Shown: positions 40,847-51,584 of the stretch, piece after piece | How the letters are laid out: every line of letters begins with the position of its first letter | How positions within the stretch are numbered: the stretch's first letter is position 1 | Source of the DNA: Boswellia sacra | Taxonomy: Eukaryota > Streptophyta > Magnoliopsida > Sapindales > Burseraceae | Assembly: GCA_013180625.2 (NCBI GenBank) | Contig: SNVD02013097.1 | Span: forward strand, 1 to 64,000 | Direction of reading: 5' to 3' | DNA length: 64,000 bases | Made by a program: the position numbers and the translations under genes | The notes under the pieces: model-generated | Told to the model about the DNA's origin: nothing | Databases searched by the model: none | What the model saw: the letters and a program-made list of their open reading frames with translations, nothing else

Positions 40847-42740
40847 AGAGGTATTGCATTTGCTGCTGTTTTCATCAATATATCTGTTGAGAACTTTGCC
40901 GGCTGGAAGTACACGTTAACTTTTTCTATAATACAAAAATCATATTTTGCTGGTTTTTTGTTGTACATATTGATAAACTTGGCTCTAGTTTTTTCTTCGA
41001 TATATATCATCACTCAATTTACACCAGCAACAGCAGGGTCTGGTATTCCTGAGATTAAGGGTTACTTAAATGGTAAGTTGCAATTGTTGATCTATTTTAT
41101 AGTATATGTTCCATGTGTTATAGGTAATGAGAATTGATTGCCACTTAAACTTGCAGAAGTTGACATTCCTGGTATCCTTCTTTTCAGAACCTTGATTGGA
41201 AAGGTGTGTTGGAACTTCTTGGCTTGCTGTTATTGTTGCACCAGGGTATCAGGATTCCCAATTTGAATTTAGGGTGCTTTATCCAATTGCACTTTAGAGA
41301 TACCAATCAATAAAGCTAGCAAATCACTTCTAAGAACAAAATAATTTGTAATAATCAACCCGCAATTAATGTGGCAAAGACTAGACCAAATGAAACAAAT
41401 AGCAAAAGTCAATAGCTTTGATTACAATCAAGAAACTGAAAAACAACTGTTGAATGAATAGCAATTAGTTCGAACCTAGCAGCTGCCACGAACTGTGAGG
41501 AGAATCTATCCGAGGACTTATTTATGGTTCCCAAGATTTTTGGATGATGAATGGGCAATTATTGAAGAAAGACTTGTGAAATTATCGTGGGAGGGAAAGA
41601 GAAAGTATGTGGAGCATTCTTATAAAGGGCCATAGAGAAGAAATGAGTAGAGCAATTAGATTAGGGAAACTGAGAGAACCAGAGGTGAGTGAGAAAATAA
41701 GAGGAAAGGAGGAACTTGCTGGACGTGAATTGTTTAAATTTGTCCTAACTAACCAGTCTCTAGTTGTAGAATTGTATATCTATATGAGAATCTAGAAGTC
41801 CTTACCTTATTGGAATCCAGCAGGAAAGTAATTTAAATCCTTTGTCAAAAAACTAATTAAAGATTTGAAAACCTAATAACTAAGATATCATTTTTTTTTG
41901 GGCTCTAAATGCTTCAATTGATTCTTATCTTTGTGATATGCAGATATTTGGAAGCATTGGTTCAGTTGGAGGTGGTCTAGCTTTAGGCAAAGAAGGGCCT
42001 CTTGTTCACACTAGTGCATGTATTACTTCTTTGCTTGGACAGGTAAGGATCTGTTACATAAAATTAGTCGAATTGCAAGAACTCAGATTAAATTGCAGAA
42101 ATTTCGTTGCAGTTAAGTCATTTAATTGATAAGTTTTTAAGTTTTTGAAAACAACAACTTACTATTCTTCTTAAATGTTTTGAGAAGACTTTCAGTTGTT
42201 CCATTGTTGCAACTAATAGTATCATGGCTGTAATGTGGGAAGTTCCAATAGAGTATAATGTAATGATTTTTACGGTCTTTAATCAATTCACAATGCATCA
42301 TATGGGCATAGTCGTTTCTAGGAATTTTTAAGCATGCTTTTGTTGAAATTTATGTTTGAAGACATCTCTGTATCAGTTTAGAGCAGTTTGCATATACATT
42401 TTATTAAATTTACTTTCTCTTAACTAAATCTTTTTTCATGTAATGTTTTAGGGTGGATCCACAAAATATCATCTAAGCTCTAGGTGGCTACAGGTTTTCA
42501 AGAGTGATCGGGATCGCCGTGATCTTGTGAGTAACTTTTTGCATTTTGCAAGTCAATAACCTGAAAACTGGACCTTTGGAGATAGGGATATAAGCATTTG
42601 ACTTATTTCTTTTAATTGATCTTATTTTTCCTTTTTATAATGTTTTGACAGGTAAACTGTGGGTGTGCGGCTGGAGCTGCTGCTGCTTTTAGAGCGCCAG
42701 TTGGTGGTGTCTTATTTGCATTGGAAGACGTTACATCATG
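40847..42740 (+). pseudogene. Captured fragment of a CLC-d-type chloride channel/antiporter gene, five exons with introns
   Basis: CLC-d is an anion channel/transporter of the trans-Golgi network. Five consecutive exons match its N-terminal membrane core: 40847-41072 (VFINISVENFAGWKY...TAGSGIPEIKGYLN), 41157-41203 (VDIPGILLFRTLIGK), 41944-42042 (FGSIGSVGGGLALGKEGPLV), 42452-42526 (GGSTKYHLSSRW) and 42652-42740 (CGCAAGAAAAFRAPVGG). Both anion-pathway motifs, GSGIPE and GKEGP, are present. Splice sites are GT-AG and the frame runs through all five exons without a stop. The first exon edge is approximate. Upstream exons and everything after VTSW (about four fifths of the protein) are missing, so it cannot encode a channel. 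It lies wholly inside the CACTA element. Confidence 0.9.
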
Positions 42741-43238
42741 GTAACACATTTGCTTTGCTGATTATCTACTTGTTATAATAGAAATGTTTCTTTTACTGTT
42801 TTAACTGCCTAGATGCTTTACACCTGGCCATTTAAGTTTTTAAACATGGTCTCTGGGAACATGTTTCACAGTACCTGATCAGTTTATTTATAGAGGCCAA
42901 AATCCTAACTAGCAATAACTAGCAAGGATATTTATTTATAGAGGCCAAAATCCTAACTTTATAATAGCTTTTAACAACAGTTTCCCTCAATATTTAATTA
43001 ATTAAAAGTGAAGGATATGAGAAAAAGAGAAGTGGTCAACAAACTCACAGAAAGTGTTTCAGTAACTGATCAGCTCTTAACTTTTCATTAGGCCCCCCAT
43101 CAAGACCAACTCCTCAAACTCCAAAAACAGATTACATTTAAATTAGATTTTTGTTTTGAAACTGTTTTCTCAATTGTTGTTTCACTTCAATTCCATCATA
43201 AATTACTTTTTGTTACAGTGATATCATCCACATAGCAG

Positions 43239-43350
43239 ATTGAGGCTGATATCATTTACCAGCATCTCCATATCCTAGATTGTAGAGCAGCTTCAGAGAA
43301 AACAAATTTGGTTGATCGACATAGAACACAATCTGCATCCATGACTAGAG
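43239..43350 (+). other. Exon-like segment of unknown origin
   Basis: 112 nt bounded by catagcag and aggtaagc, good acceptor and donor sequences. A 37-codon open frame (IEADIIYQHLHILDCRAASE...) is closed by a stop just before the acceptor, as expected of a true exon. I do not recognise the protein. It does not continue the CLC-d fragment and could be a second captured gene piece or a transposon leader exon. Confidence 0.4.
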
Positions 43351-43935
43351 GTAAGCTTCACCAGTTCCTATTTATGATGTTTTAAGTTAGATTGAAGTGT
43401 TATTCATATGCTGTTTGAGACTATTAATTTTGTTTTAATGATGTGTTGTTTTATGAGGAATAAAATTGATCTGATTTGTTTTTGCATTATAACATTCACA
43501 AGGCATGAACCTCCAATTGATGACTTTCCATTCTTCCTAAGTTATTCATGTTATACTCCGTAGTTACAATCCTTGTTTTTTTTTTTTGGTTAAAGATGCA
43601 AACTAGTCCTCCATCTAGATGAAAAAACACCTATAAAATTACAATTTAAATTGAAGAAACACAGTAATTGAAAATAAGAACATATAAACCAAAAATTTTG
43701 CTAGTTAAATAGTCCACTCAACCCAAGCCCACAAAACCATCCCACTAATAAAACCAGCCCATTAATGACTAGCCTAGAAAACAATATCCACCACTGAATC
43801 TAGTCCACCACACCAGCCCACCAATGCCATCTCAATACCTTAACTAAATAACTTATTAAATAAATTTAATTTCAACTCACTACCTAAATGAATTATTTAT
43901 ATGAATTACTTTTGTTTTATTGAAGGAAAGTAGGC

Positions 43936-46576
43936 ATGGACAAGAGTTGGATTGACTTGGGAGATAGATTTTCAAAGCCGTATGTAGATGGGGTTAATGC
44001 ATTTCTAGATTTTGCATTTGACAACGTCATTGGTGGCACTAGAATTTACTGTCTATGTAAGAAGTGTTTCAATCGGTATCTTTTCAGTAGGGACATAGTG
44101 AAAGACCATTTAATATTCAATGGATTTCTTCCTAAGTACAAAAAGTGGACACTACATGGTGAACCATATACACCTACAGAGTCCAATCAAAATGCTGAGA
44201 CTCAACATCCTGAGTTTGGTTGGGATTCCATGGGTGATGATATGGTCGGAATGATACATGATGCTATGGGAATTCCGAATATGGATTTTGGTGAAGGTAG
44301 TAGCTAGTACTCATTTAGATAACGATGTTGGTGCGAATATGGATGAGGAAACTAAAGGCTTTCTTAAAATGCTTGAAGATGCCAATTGTCCTTTATATCC
44401 GGGTTGTGAAAACTTTACTTCTCTTTCTTTTGTTGTTCGTCTCTTAAACATGAAAATGTTATGTGGATGGACAGACACATCAATGACAATGCTATTGAAA
44501 TTTTTGAAAGAAGTATTTCCCGAAGAAGCAAAAATTCCTCCCTTCTACTATGAGGCTAAAAAAATAACTGCATCGTTAGGATTTACATATAAGACTTGGG
44601 ATGCATGTCCTAACAATTGTATGTTATTTAGAAATGAACATGAAAACCTTCATAGTTGTGCAATTTGTCATACCTCTCGATATAAACAGTTCGATGGGTC
44701 AAATACTATATCAACTTCAGAGGTAAAATTACCTGCAAAACAAGTACGTTACTTTCCATTAGTTCTAAGATTGCAAAGGTTGTTCATGCCTACAAAAACT
44801 GCTTCTCTTATGCGATGACATGTAGAGGGTCGAATTAATGATGGTGTGTTAAGACATCCTGCTGATAGTCCTACTTGGAAAACCTTTGATGAAAAATACC
44901 CAAGTTTTGCTATTGAATGTCGTAATGTGAGACTTGGATTGGCTGCAGATGGTTTTAATCCTTTTAGGACTATGTCTATAGCTCATAGTACATGGCCAAT
45001 GGTATTAATACCGTATAATTTGCCACCATGGTTGTGCATGAAACAAACATTTTTCATGTTGTCTATGCTTATAGATGGTCCAAAAGGCCCAGGAAATAAA
45101 ATTGATGTCTATTTACAACCATTGATTGAAGAATTGAATGATTTGTGGAATGAAGGTGTAGTTACTTATGATGCATCACGTCAGCAATTGTTTAAGTTAC
45201 ATGCAGCTCTTTTGTGGACTATTAATGACTTTCCAACTTATGCTAACTTGTCGGGTTGGAGTACTAAATGGGAGAAAGCATGTCCTTGTTGTTCCATGAA
45301 TACAACTTTTCAGTGGTTACATCATAGTAGGAAGTTTTGTTATTTGGGTCATCATCAATTTTTACCCATTAGTCATAGATTTAGGAGAGATAAAGTCTCT
45401 TTCAATGGTCAAAGAGACTTTTCATCTGCTCCAACTCAGTTGACTGGATCTGATGTGAAACAACAAGTGCAAAATGTACTTACGGAATATAGAATGGAAG
45501 ATCTTCATAAAAGATGGAGAAAAGATTTTGAGATGATGAATCGTGGAAACGCTTGGAAGAAGAAAAACATTTTCTTTGAATTACCATATTGGGAGCATAA
45601 TTTAATTCGACATAATCTTGATGTCATGCATGTTGAGAAGAATGTTTGTGATAATATACTTTGGACATTGTTAGGGGATCCTAAAAAGTCTAAAGACAAT
45701 TTAAGGGCTCGACAGGACATGCATCAAATGGAAATAAGGAAACCATTGCATCCCCAATATAGGGGGAATCAGAAAGCATACTTGCCTCCTGCATGCTTTT
45801 CAATGAACAAAGAAAATAAAGTAGTCTTCCTAAATGTGTTGAAGCGAGTCAAGGTGCCAGATGGTTATGCATCAAATATTTCTCGCCGTGTGCACATAAA
45901 AGAGCGCAGCATTTGGGGTCTTAAAAGTCATGATAATCACATATTGATACAACAATTGCTTCTTCTTGCTGCATGTAGAGCATTGCCTAAAAATGTTGTC
46001 GGAACATTGATTGAGGTTGCTAACTTTTTTAGGCAATTGTGCTCCAAAGTGAATACACATGAAGACTTAAGGAATATTCAAAAGCGTGTTGTACTAACTC
46101 TATGCCATTTGGAGAAAATTTTTCCACCTTCATTCTTTGATGTGATGGAGCATTTGCCTGGACATCTTGCTGAAGAGGCATTGATTGGTGGACCTGTACA
46201 ATTCTGATGGATGTATCCGATTGAGAGGTATTACATCCTATGGATAATGCTTTTTTTTTTATATATATAGTATACATGAATGAATTCACTTACACTAGAT
46301 TCTTGAAATTATAGGTACTTGTTAACTTTGAAGAATTATGTTCGTAATCGTGCACATCCTTAGGCTTCTATTGCTAAAGGATACTTGATGGAGGAGTGCA
46401 CCAATTTTTGTGCATGATATCTTGATGAAGTTGAAACTAAAGTTAATCTAGCACCTAGGAACAAGGATGGTACTTCAAAAAAAGGGGTGAAATTTACTCT
46501 TGACAACGTTACTTGGGTTCAGGCGCATAGATATGTGCTAGTTAATTCCTCAATAATCGATCCATTTCGAGAGTAA
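43936..46576 (+). pseudogene. CACTA transposase (TNPD / tnp2 type), broken
   Basis: Encodes the element's main transposase, which cuts at the CACTA ends. 43936-44307 is the transposase-associated N-terminal domain (MDKSWIDLGDRFSKPYVDGV, CLCKKCFNRYLF). Then 44258-44818 and 44846-46207 hold the tnp2 catalytic region (DSPTWKTFDEKYPSFA, MLIDGPKGPGNKIDVY, KWEKACPCCSMNT, NLDVMHVEKNVCDNIL). A DUF4218-type end follows (DVMEHLPGHLAEEALIGGP), resuming near 46315 with YLLTLKNYVRNRAHP. Breaks: a frameshift near 44290, a stop at 44817-44819 where a Trp is expected, and stops near 46362 and 46415. Functional protein is unlikely. Confidence 0.9.
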
Positions 46577-46848
46577 GTCATGCACAATTGGAAATCCTAT
46601 TTCGTCATCTACTTTATTGTGAACATTTTTCATAATATCTTGTTTACGTTTTCATTTCATGGTTTTCTTTTACAAAGGGAGCATATCAACATACTCTCTC
46701 AACAACTTCCTCGTGCTTCAAGTCATCAAATTCAGAAAGAACACAACTCAAAATTTCATAAGTGGTTTAAAAACCATGTAAGCTTTCTTACTTCAATTCA
46801 ACTCTTGTCATACTACTATTGAGTACTAACACTAGTGGGTTTCTATAG

Positions 46849-47556
46849 GTGGAAACTTTGCAACATTCCCCAAATGTAACATTGCCTGAAGAAATTATAC
46901 ACTTAGCTAATGGCCTCAAACCAATTGCACGACGCTTCAAATGTTACGTTGTCAGTGGTTTTAAATTTCGTACCAAAGATATTGACAATAACAGAACCTC
47001 CCAAAATTCTGGTGTTGTTTTGAAGGTTGATACAATGAGCTATGCCAGTGCGAAGGATAGAAATCCACGTTTAGGCAGTGTAACATTTCATGGAGTGTTA
47101 AGAGATATAATTGAAATTCGTTATGTGAACGAGTTGAAATTTGTGTTGTTCAAGTGTGATTGGGTCGATGATAGGGTCGGAAAGAAGCTTGATGAATTTA
47201 ACTTCACAATGGTTAATTTTAACCATCTATTATATAAATTCAATCATGAAGACGATGAGCCTCTCATTCTAGCGAATCAAGCAGAACAAGTTTGTTATGT
47301 CCAAGATCCTGTAGAAGAAGATTGGCATATAGTTCTTAAGATGACTGTGAGAGATTCATTCAATCTTTATTCAATCAAGAACTATGACCATATGGTAAAA
47401 AGTGTGCCACAAGTTGAGTTGTATGCAGAACAAGAACTAGATGAAAGAGAATTTGTTCGTGAAGAAGATGTTACTTGGGTTAGGCAAGGAGTTGATGGAA
47501 CCACAGTTGACATCAACGGTCTAGACGGTGATGAAGAGATGGATGATGTTGAATGA
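46849..47556 (+). CDS. DUF4216-domain segment of the CACTA transposase
   Basis: An uninterrupted stretch ending in a stop at 47556. It holds the domain that follows DUF4218 in plant tnp2 transposases: FKCYVVSGFKFRTKDIDN, YASAKDRNPRLGSVTFHGVL, FVLFKCDWVD and FNLYSIKNYDHM. It is preceded by an intron-like junction (ttctataggtg at 46850), so it is probably the last exon of the broken transposase rather than a separate gene. The acidic tail (DGDEEMDDVE) is typical. Confidence 0.8.
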   Translation: METLQHSPNVTLPEEIIHLANGLKPIARRFKCYVVSGFKFRTKDIDNNRTSQNSGVVLKVDTMSYASAKDRNPRLGSVTFHGVLRDIIEIRYVNELKFVLFKCDWVDDRVGKKLDEFNFTMVNFNHLLYKFNHEDDEPLILANQAEQVCYVQDPVEEDWHIVLKMTVRDSFNLYSIKNYDHMVKSVPQVELYAEQELDEREFVREEDVTWVRQGVDGTTVDINGLDGDEEMDDVE

Positions 47557-47753
47557 AGGTGTATATGATGTTTCGTATATATTAATGAAAAGCTTTCTTA
47601 CTTTAACATTATTTGCCTGTCATACATTATATGTGCATCAAACATTTATGGTTTCATAGACAAATGATATTTGATCTGTGTCATGTATTATTGTAATGGT
47701 TAATATATTATATATAAGGTTAGTATTTTCTAATGTTAATATATTTTTTGCAG

Positions 47754-49511
47754 CTGACTATGGTGCCAAAGAGACTTAGAGATGACTCTATGGAAAGTGC
47801 ACTACGAAGAGAGGCAGCATCTCGAAGACAATCATCTTCATCTTCCCAATCTCAGATGAATGCGGGAGATCAAGGTTTGTAGATAAAATGTAATATTTGT
47901 GCATAAATATTCTAATTTTACCTCGGTGTCAAACTAATTTCATATGCTTAGGTGAGTCATCGCGGGTACCAAAAGGTCGGGGCGCTGCTCGTGGTAATGC
48001 GGAATGGGGCTCAGGGCAACCGTTACATGTTGATTTCAACAGTACATGGCAGCCAATTGGTCCAAATAAAGAGACGTTTACATCACAACTTGGCATTATA
48101 GCTAGGAATGGGTCAATGGCTCCATTGACTTATACTAGTTGGCATGCCATGCCTGAGCACAAATTAGATGCCATTTGGAAAGAAGTGAAGGTATTGCATT
48201 TACATCTAATTGATAAATTGAAATATATTTAGCTTAACTACACTAATCCATTATATTTTCTGTAAATGTAGGACAATACGGATGTTCCAGATGAGTACAG
48301 ACCGCATTGTTTAAAAGCAATGGGAGTACTCTGGAGGGATTAGAAGGCTCGTGTAAAGAGAGACTTTTACAAGCCTTATTCGACGGATGAAGCACATTTA
48401 GCCTTTACTCCTCTTAAAATTACTGAAGAGCATTGGAGGATTTTGGTCGCTTATTGGAGCAGTGAGGGAGCTCAAGTAAGTAATCAAAATTATGGTTAAC
48501 ATAATCGTTTTAACGAAATCATCCTAACAAATCAGATATGTATAAACTATATATTTATTGGTTTGTTTTGGCTCTTCATAATTACAGATTCAGGCAGAGA
48601 GAAACAATGCAAATCGTGCCCATTAATTTGCGCTTCATAGGACTGGACGCACTTCTTTCGCAAAAAAGAGAGAAGAGGTAAGTTTTAACAACATCTAAAT
48701 TCATATGAATTGTTTGAGATTTTGCAATGGTAGTTAATACGGTTTATTTGTAGCTTTCTTCATTTGTAATTGCAAACTAATAATTCTTTTCTTTATCAAG
48801 ATGTCAAAGAGTGGAGAAAAAACTGATCGCATCAGTGTGTTTATTAAGACTAGAACTACAAGTAGTGGAGATGTGGTTGATAATGAGAGTGGCGAAATAA
48901 TTGTACGTTTTTTAACTTAACTTATTTCGTATTACATTTCGTATGAAATTGATTGCACGATCCTCTTTATTACCATTTGATTTGTTGTCATCATTTTGTA
49001 GAGCCAATTAAGAGAAGGAATGTCTAGAATACCTGATGATCAACAAACAGATGCAGCGGCAGAGCGAGTATTTCGTGATGTAATGGGACGTGATCATCGT
49101 GGTTATGCCCGCACATATGGCCACGGTCCATCCCCATCCATTATTAAAAGTCACTGCTCTTCTCAACCTGTTGATGTGGAGAAATTGTATCAAGAGTTGC
49201 ATGAAATGCGGGTGGAGAACAAGGAACTGAAGGACTACAATACCCAGCTGTACAACTTTCTGCAACAGAAATTTCCAGACATCGAAGAGCAGCTGCCACC
49301 ACCTGTGGGACCTCAGGTTTTTACGTAACTTTAACTTGATGTTCCTTTCTCACAAATGACACATGAAAAAATCGGACTTGATGATGAACTATTTAGGACT
49401 AAAAGTTTTAAAATGTCTTAGGCTTCAGTTTCGGATGCTTCCAGTGCACACCGAAGTCGCGTCAACGCGAACGCCGCAACAACAAATGAAGAGGAGAATG
49501 AGGAGAATTAG
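47754..49511 (+). pseudogene. Second CACTA gene (TNPA-like, plant transposase PF03004 type), with stops
   Basis: Several exons can be followed: 47754-47874 (MVPKRLRDDSMES), 47952-48189 (FNSTWQPIGPNKETFTSQLG, SWHAMPEHKLDAIWKEVK), 48272-48475 (VPDEYRPHCLKAMGVLWRD, then KRDFYKPYSTDEAHLAF), a short exon near 48588, 48801-48903, 49003-49316, and a last exon ending NEEENEEN with a stop at 49511. In En/Spm-type elements the second product binds subterminal repeats and aids transposition. Stops fall near 48343 and 48625. The C-terminal exon with a coiled-coil-like VEKLYQELHEMRVENKELKD is duplicated at 50.3 kb. Confidence 0.75.
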
Positions 49512-51484
49512 GTATATATGAAGTTATTTATCATTACTCAGTAATAAACAAATTTTGGCATGTAATATTTATCTAAACTTCTCTAATAAACTTAGTAATA
49601 GTAAGACATCTAATTATTACATTTTATTTGTGCAGGTTTGTTTTCACATGACAACTTCAATGGGAATAAGACTTTTAGACATATTTTATAGTTCTAGAAT
49701 TCTATTATTGTTGAGATTGCAAATAAACTTGGTATTCTTATGTTGTATGTGAATGTATAACTTATTAATTTATGTGTATGTAAATATACTTTGATGTTGT
49801 ACTCTTATTTTTTATTGGAATATCATTTTGTTGGTTGATGTATTCATATGATGAATTATATTGAAAATATGGTTACAGGTGAAAATACAGTTTTAGGCTC
49901 GGATGTTATAAAATTACAAATAGGCCCTGAAAGTACTTCCCTTTTTTATTGCGGGCTAAAAACCGTGGTAAACCGAAACAAGCACTTTTTACCGCGAGCT
50001 TTTAAATATTACAAATTGAACAATGTTTACGGCAGGCCATAGCCCGCGATTTATAATTTAACGACGGGCCATAAGCCTGCAGTATAACATCTGCATCGCG
50101 GGCCCCTACGCCCGCCGTAAAAAAAGTTCCACCCCACCACGAATCTTTACGGCGGGCTTTTGGCCAGCGATAAAACAGTTTTTACCGCGGTAAAAAGTGA
50201 AATTATGATTTACGTCGCCATTTGATTTGTTGTTATCATTTTGTAGAGCCAATTAAGAGAAGGAATGCCTAGAATACCTGATGATCAACACAGATGCAGC
50301 GGCAGAGCGAGTATTTCGTGATGTAATGAGACGTGATCATCGTGGTTATGCCCACACATATGGCCACGGTCCATCCCCATCCACTATTAAAAGTCACTGC
50401 TCTTCTCAACCTGTTGATGTGGAGAAATTGCATCAAGAGTTGCATGAAATGCGGGTGGAGAACAAAGAACTGAAGGACTACAATACCCAGCTGTACAACT
50501 TTCTGCAACAGAAATTTCCAGACATCGAAGAGCAGCTGCCACCACCTGTGGGACCTCAGGTTTTTACTTAACTTTAATTTGATGTTCCTTTCTCACAAAT
50601 GACACATGAAAAAATCGGACTTGATGATGAACTATTTAGGACTAAAAGTTTTAAAATGCCTTAGGCTTCAGTTCCGGATGCTTCTAGTGCACACCGAAGT
50701 CGCGTCAACGCGAACGCCGCAATAACAAATGAAGAGGAGAATGAGGAGAATTAGGTATATATGAAGTTATTTATCATTACTCAGTAATAAACAAATTTTG
50801 GCATGTAATATTTATCTAAACTTCTCTAATAAACTTAGTAATAGTAAGACATCTAATTATTACATTTTATTTGTGCAGGTTTGTTTTCACATGACAACTT
50901 CAATGGGAATAAGACTTTTAGACATATTTTATAGTTCTAGAATTCTATTATTGTTGAGATTGCAAATAGACTTGGTATTCTTATGTTGTATGTGAATGTA
51001 TAACTTATTAATTTATGTGTATGTAAATATACTTTGATGTTGTACTCTTATTTTTTATTGGAATATCATTTTGTTGGTTGATGTATTCATATGATGAATT
51101 ATATTGAAAATATGGTTACAGGTGAAAATACAGTTATGGCCCCGGATTTTATAAAATTACAAATAGGCCCTGAAAGTACTTCCCTTTTTTACTGCGGGCT
51201 AAAAACTGTGGTAAACCGAAACAAGCACTTTTTACCGCGGGCTACAAATTGAACAACGTTTACGACGGGCCATAGCCCACGGTTTATAATTTAACGGCGG
51301 GCCACAAGCCCGCAGTATAACATCTGCACCGCGGGCCCCTACGACCGCCGTAAAAAATTAATGGCCCGCCTTAAAAAAAGTTTCACCCCACCACGAATCT
51401 TTACGATGGGCTTCTGGCCCGCAGTAAAACAATTTTTACCGCGGGCTAAAACCGCAGTAAAAAGTAAAATTATTATTTACGTCG
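48973..51484 (+). repeat. Tandem duplication of about 1.25 kb at the CACTA 3' end
   Basis: 48973-50217 and 50218-51484 are near-identical copies. Each has the last coding exons of the second gene, the same 3' flank and a block of subterminal repeats. The junction joins tttacgtcg to ccatttgatttgttg. Copy 2 lacks two bases (gatcaacacag against gatcaacaaacag, near 50285), which shifts its coding frame. It also has a slightly longer repeat block. Confidence 0.92.
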
Positions 51485-51560
51485 TCATTTTATACGGCGG
51501 GCTTGAATCGCGGTAGGCCCACCGTATAAGTCCTTTTACCGTGGTTTTGGCCCGCGATAA
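49905..51560. repeat. Right subterminal repeats of the CACTA element
   Basis: Many direct and inverted copies of a motif around ttaccgcgggct and ttacggcgggc occur in two clusters (about 49945-50205 and 51190-51560), separated by the duplicated coding piece. In CACTA elements such motifs bind the TNPA-type protein. Confidence 0.88.
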
Positions 51561-51566
51561 AAGAGC

Positions 51567-51581
51567 CATTTTCTTGTAGTG
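51567..51581 (-). repeat. Right terminal inverted repeat of the CACTA element
   Basis: Ends cattttcttgtagtg; the reverse complement cactacaagaaaatg matches the left end. Followed at once by the target duplication tta. Confidence 0.92.
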
Positions 51582-51584
51582 TTA

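Larger units (their letters stand above)
39761..51581 (+). mobile_element. CACTA (En/Spm) DNA transposon carrying a captured CLC-d gene fragment
   Basis: 11,821 bp. It begins cactacaggaaatg and ends cattttcttgtagtg (reverse complement cactacaagaaaatg). Both sides are flanked by the 3-bp duplication TTA (39758-39760 and 51582-51584), the size CACTA elements produce. Subterminal repeats rich in acggcggg/cccgc occur at both ends, few on the left and many on the right. All genes point rightward: a captured CLC-d fragment, an unknown exon, a tnp2-type transposase, a DUF4216 protein segment and a second, TNPA-like gene. The transposase genes carry stops and a frameshift, so this copy is probably not autonomous. 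Confidence 0.93.

Noticed and set aside
41204..41943. Possible LTR fragment inside the second complete intron of the CLC-d piece (gttgcaccagggtatcagg and following)
   Set aside because: The phrase resembles plant LTR text, but no ends or target duplication were found. It may simply be native intron sequence.
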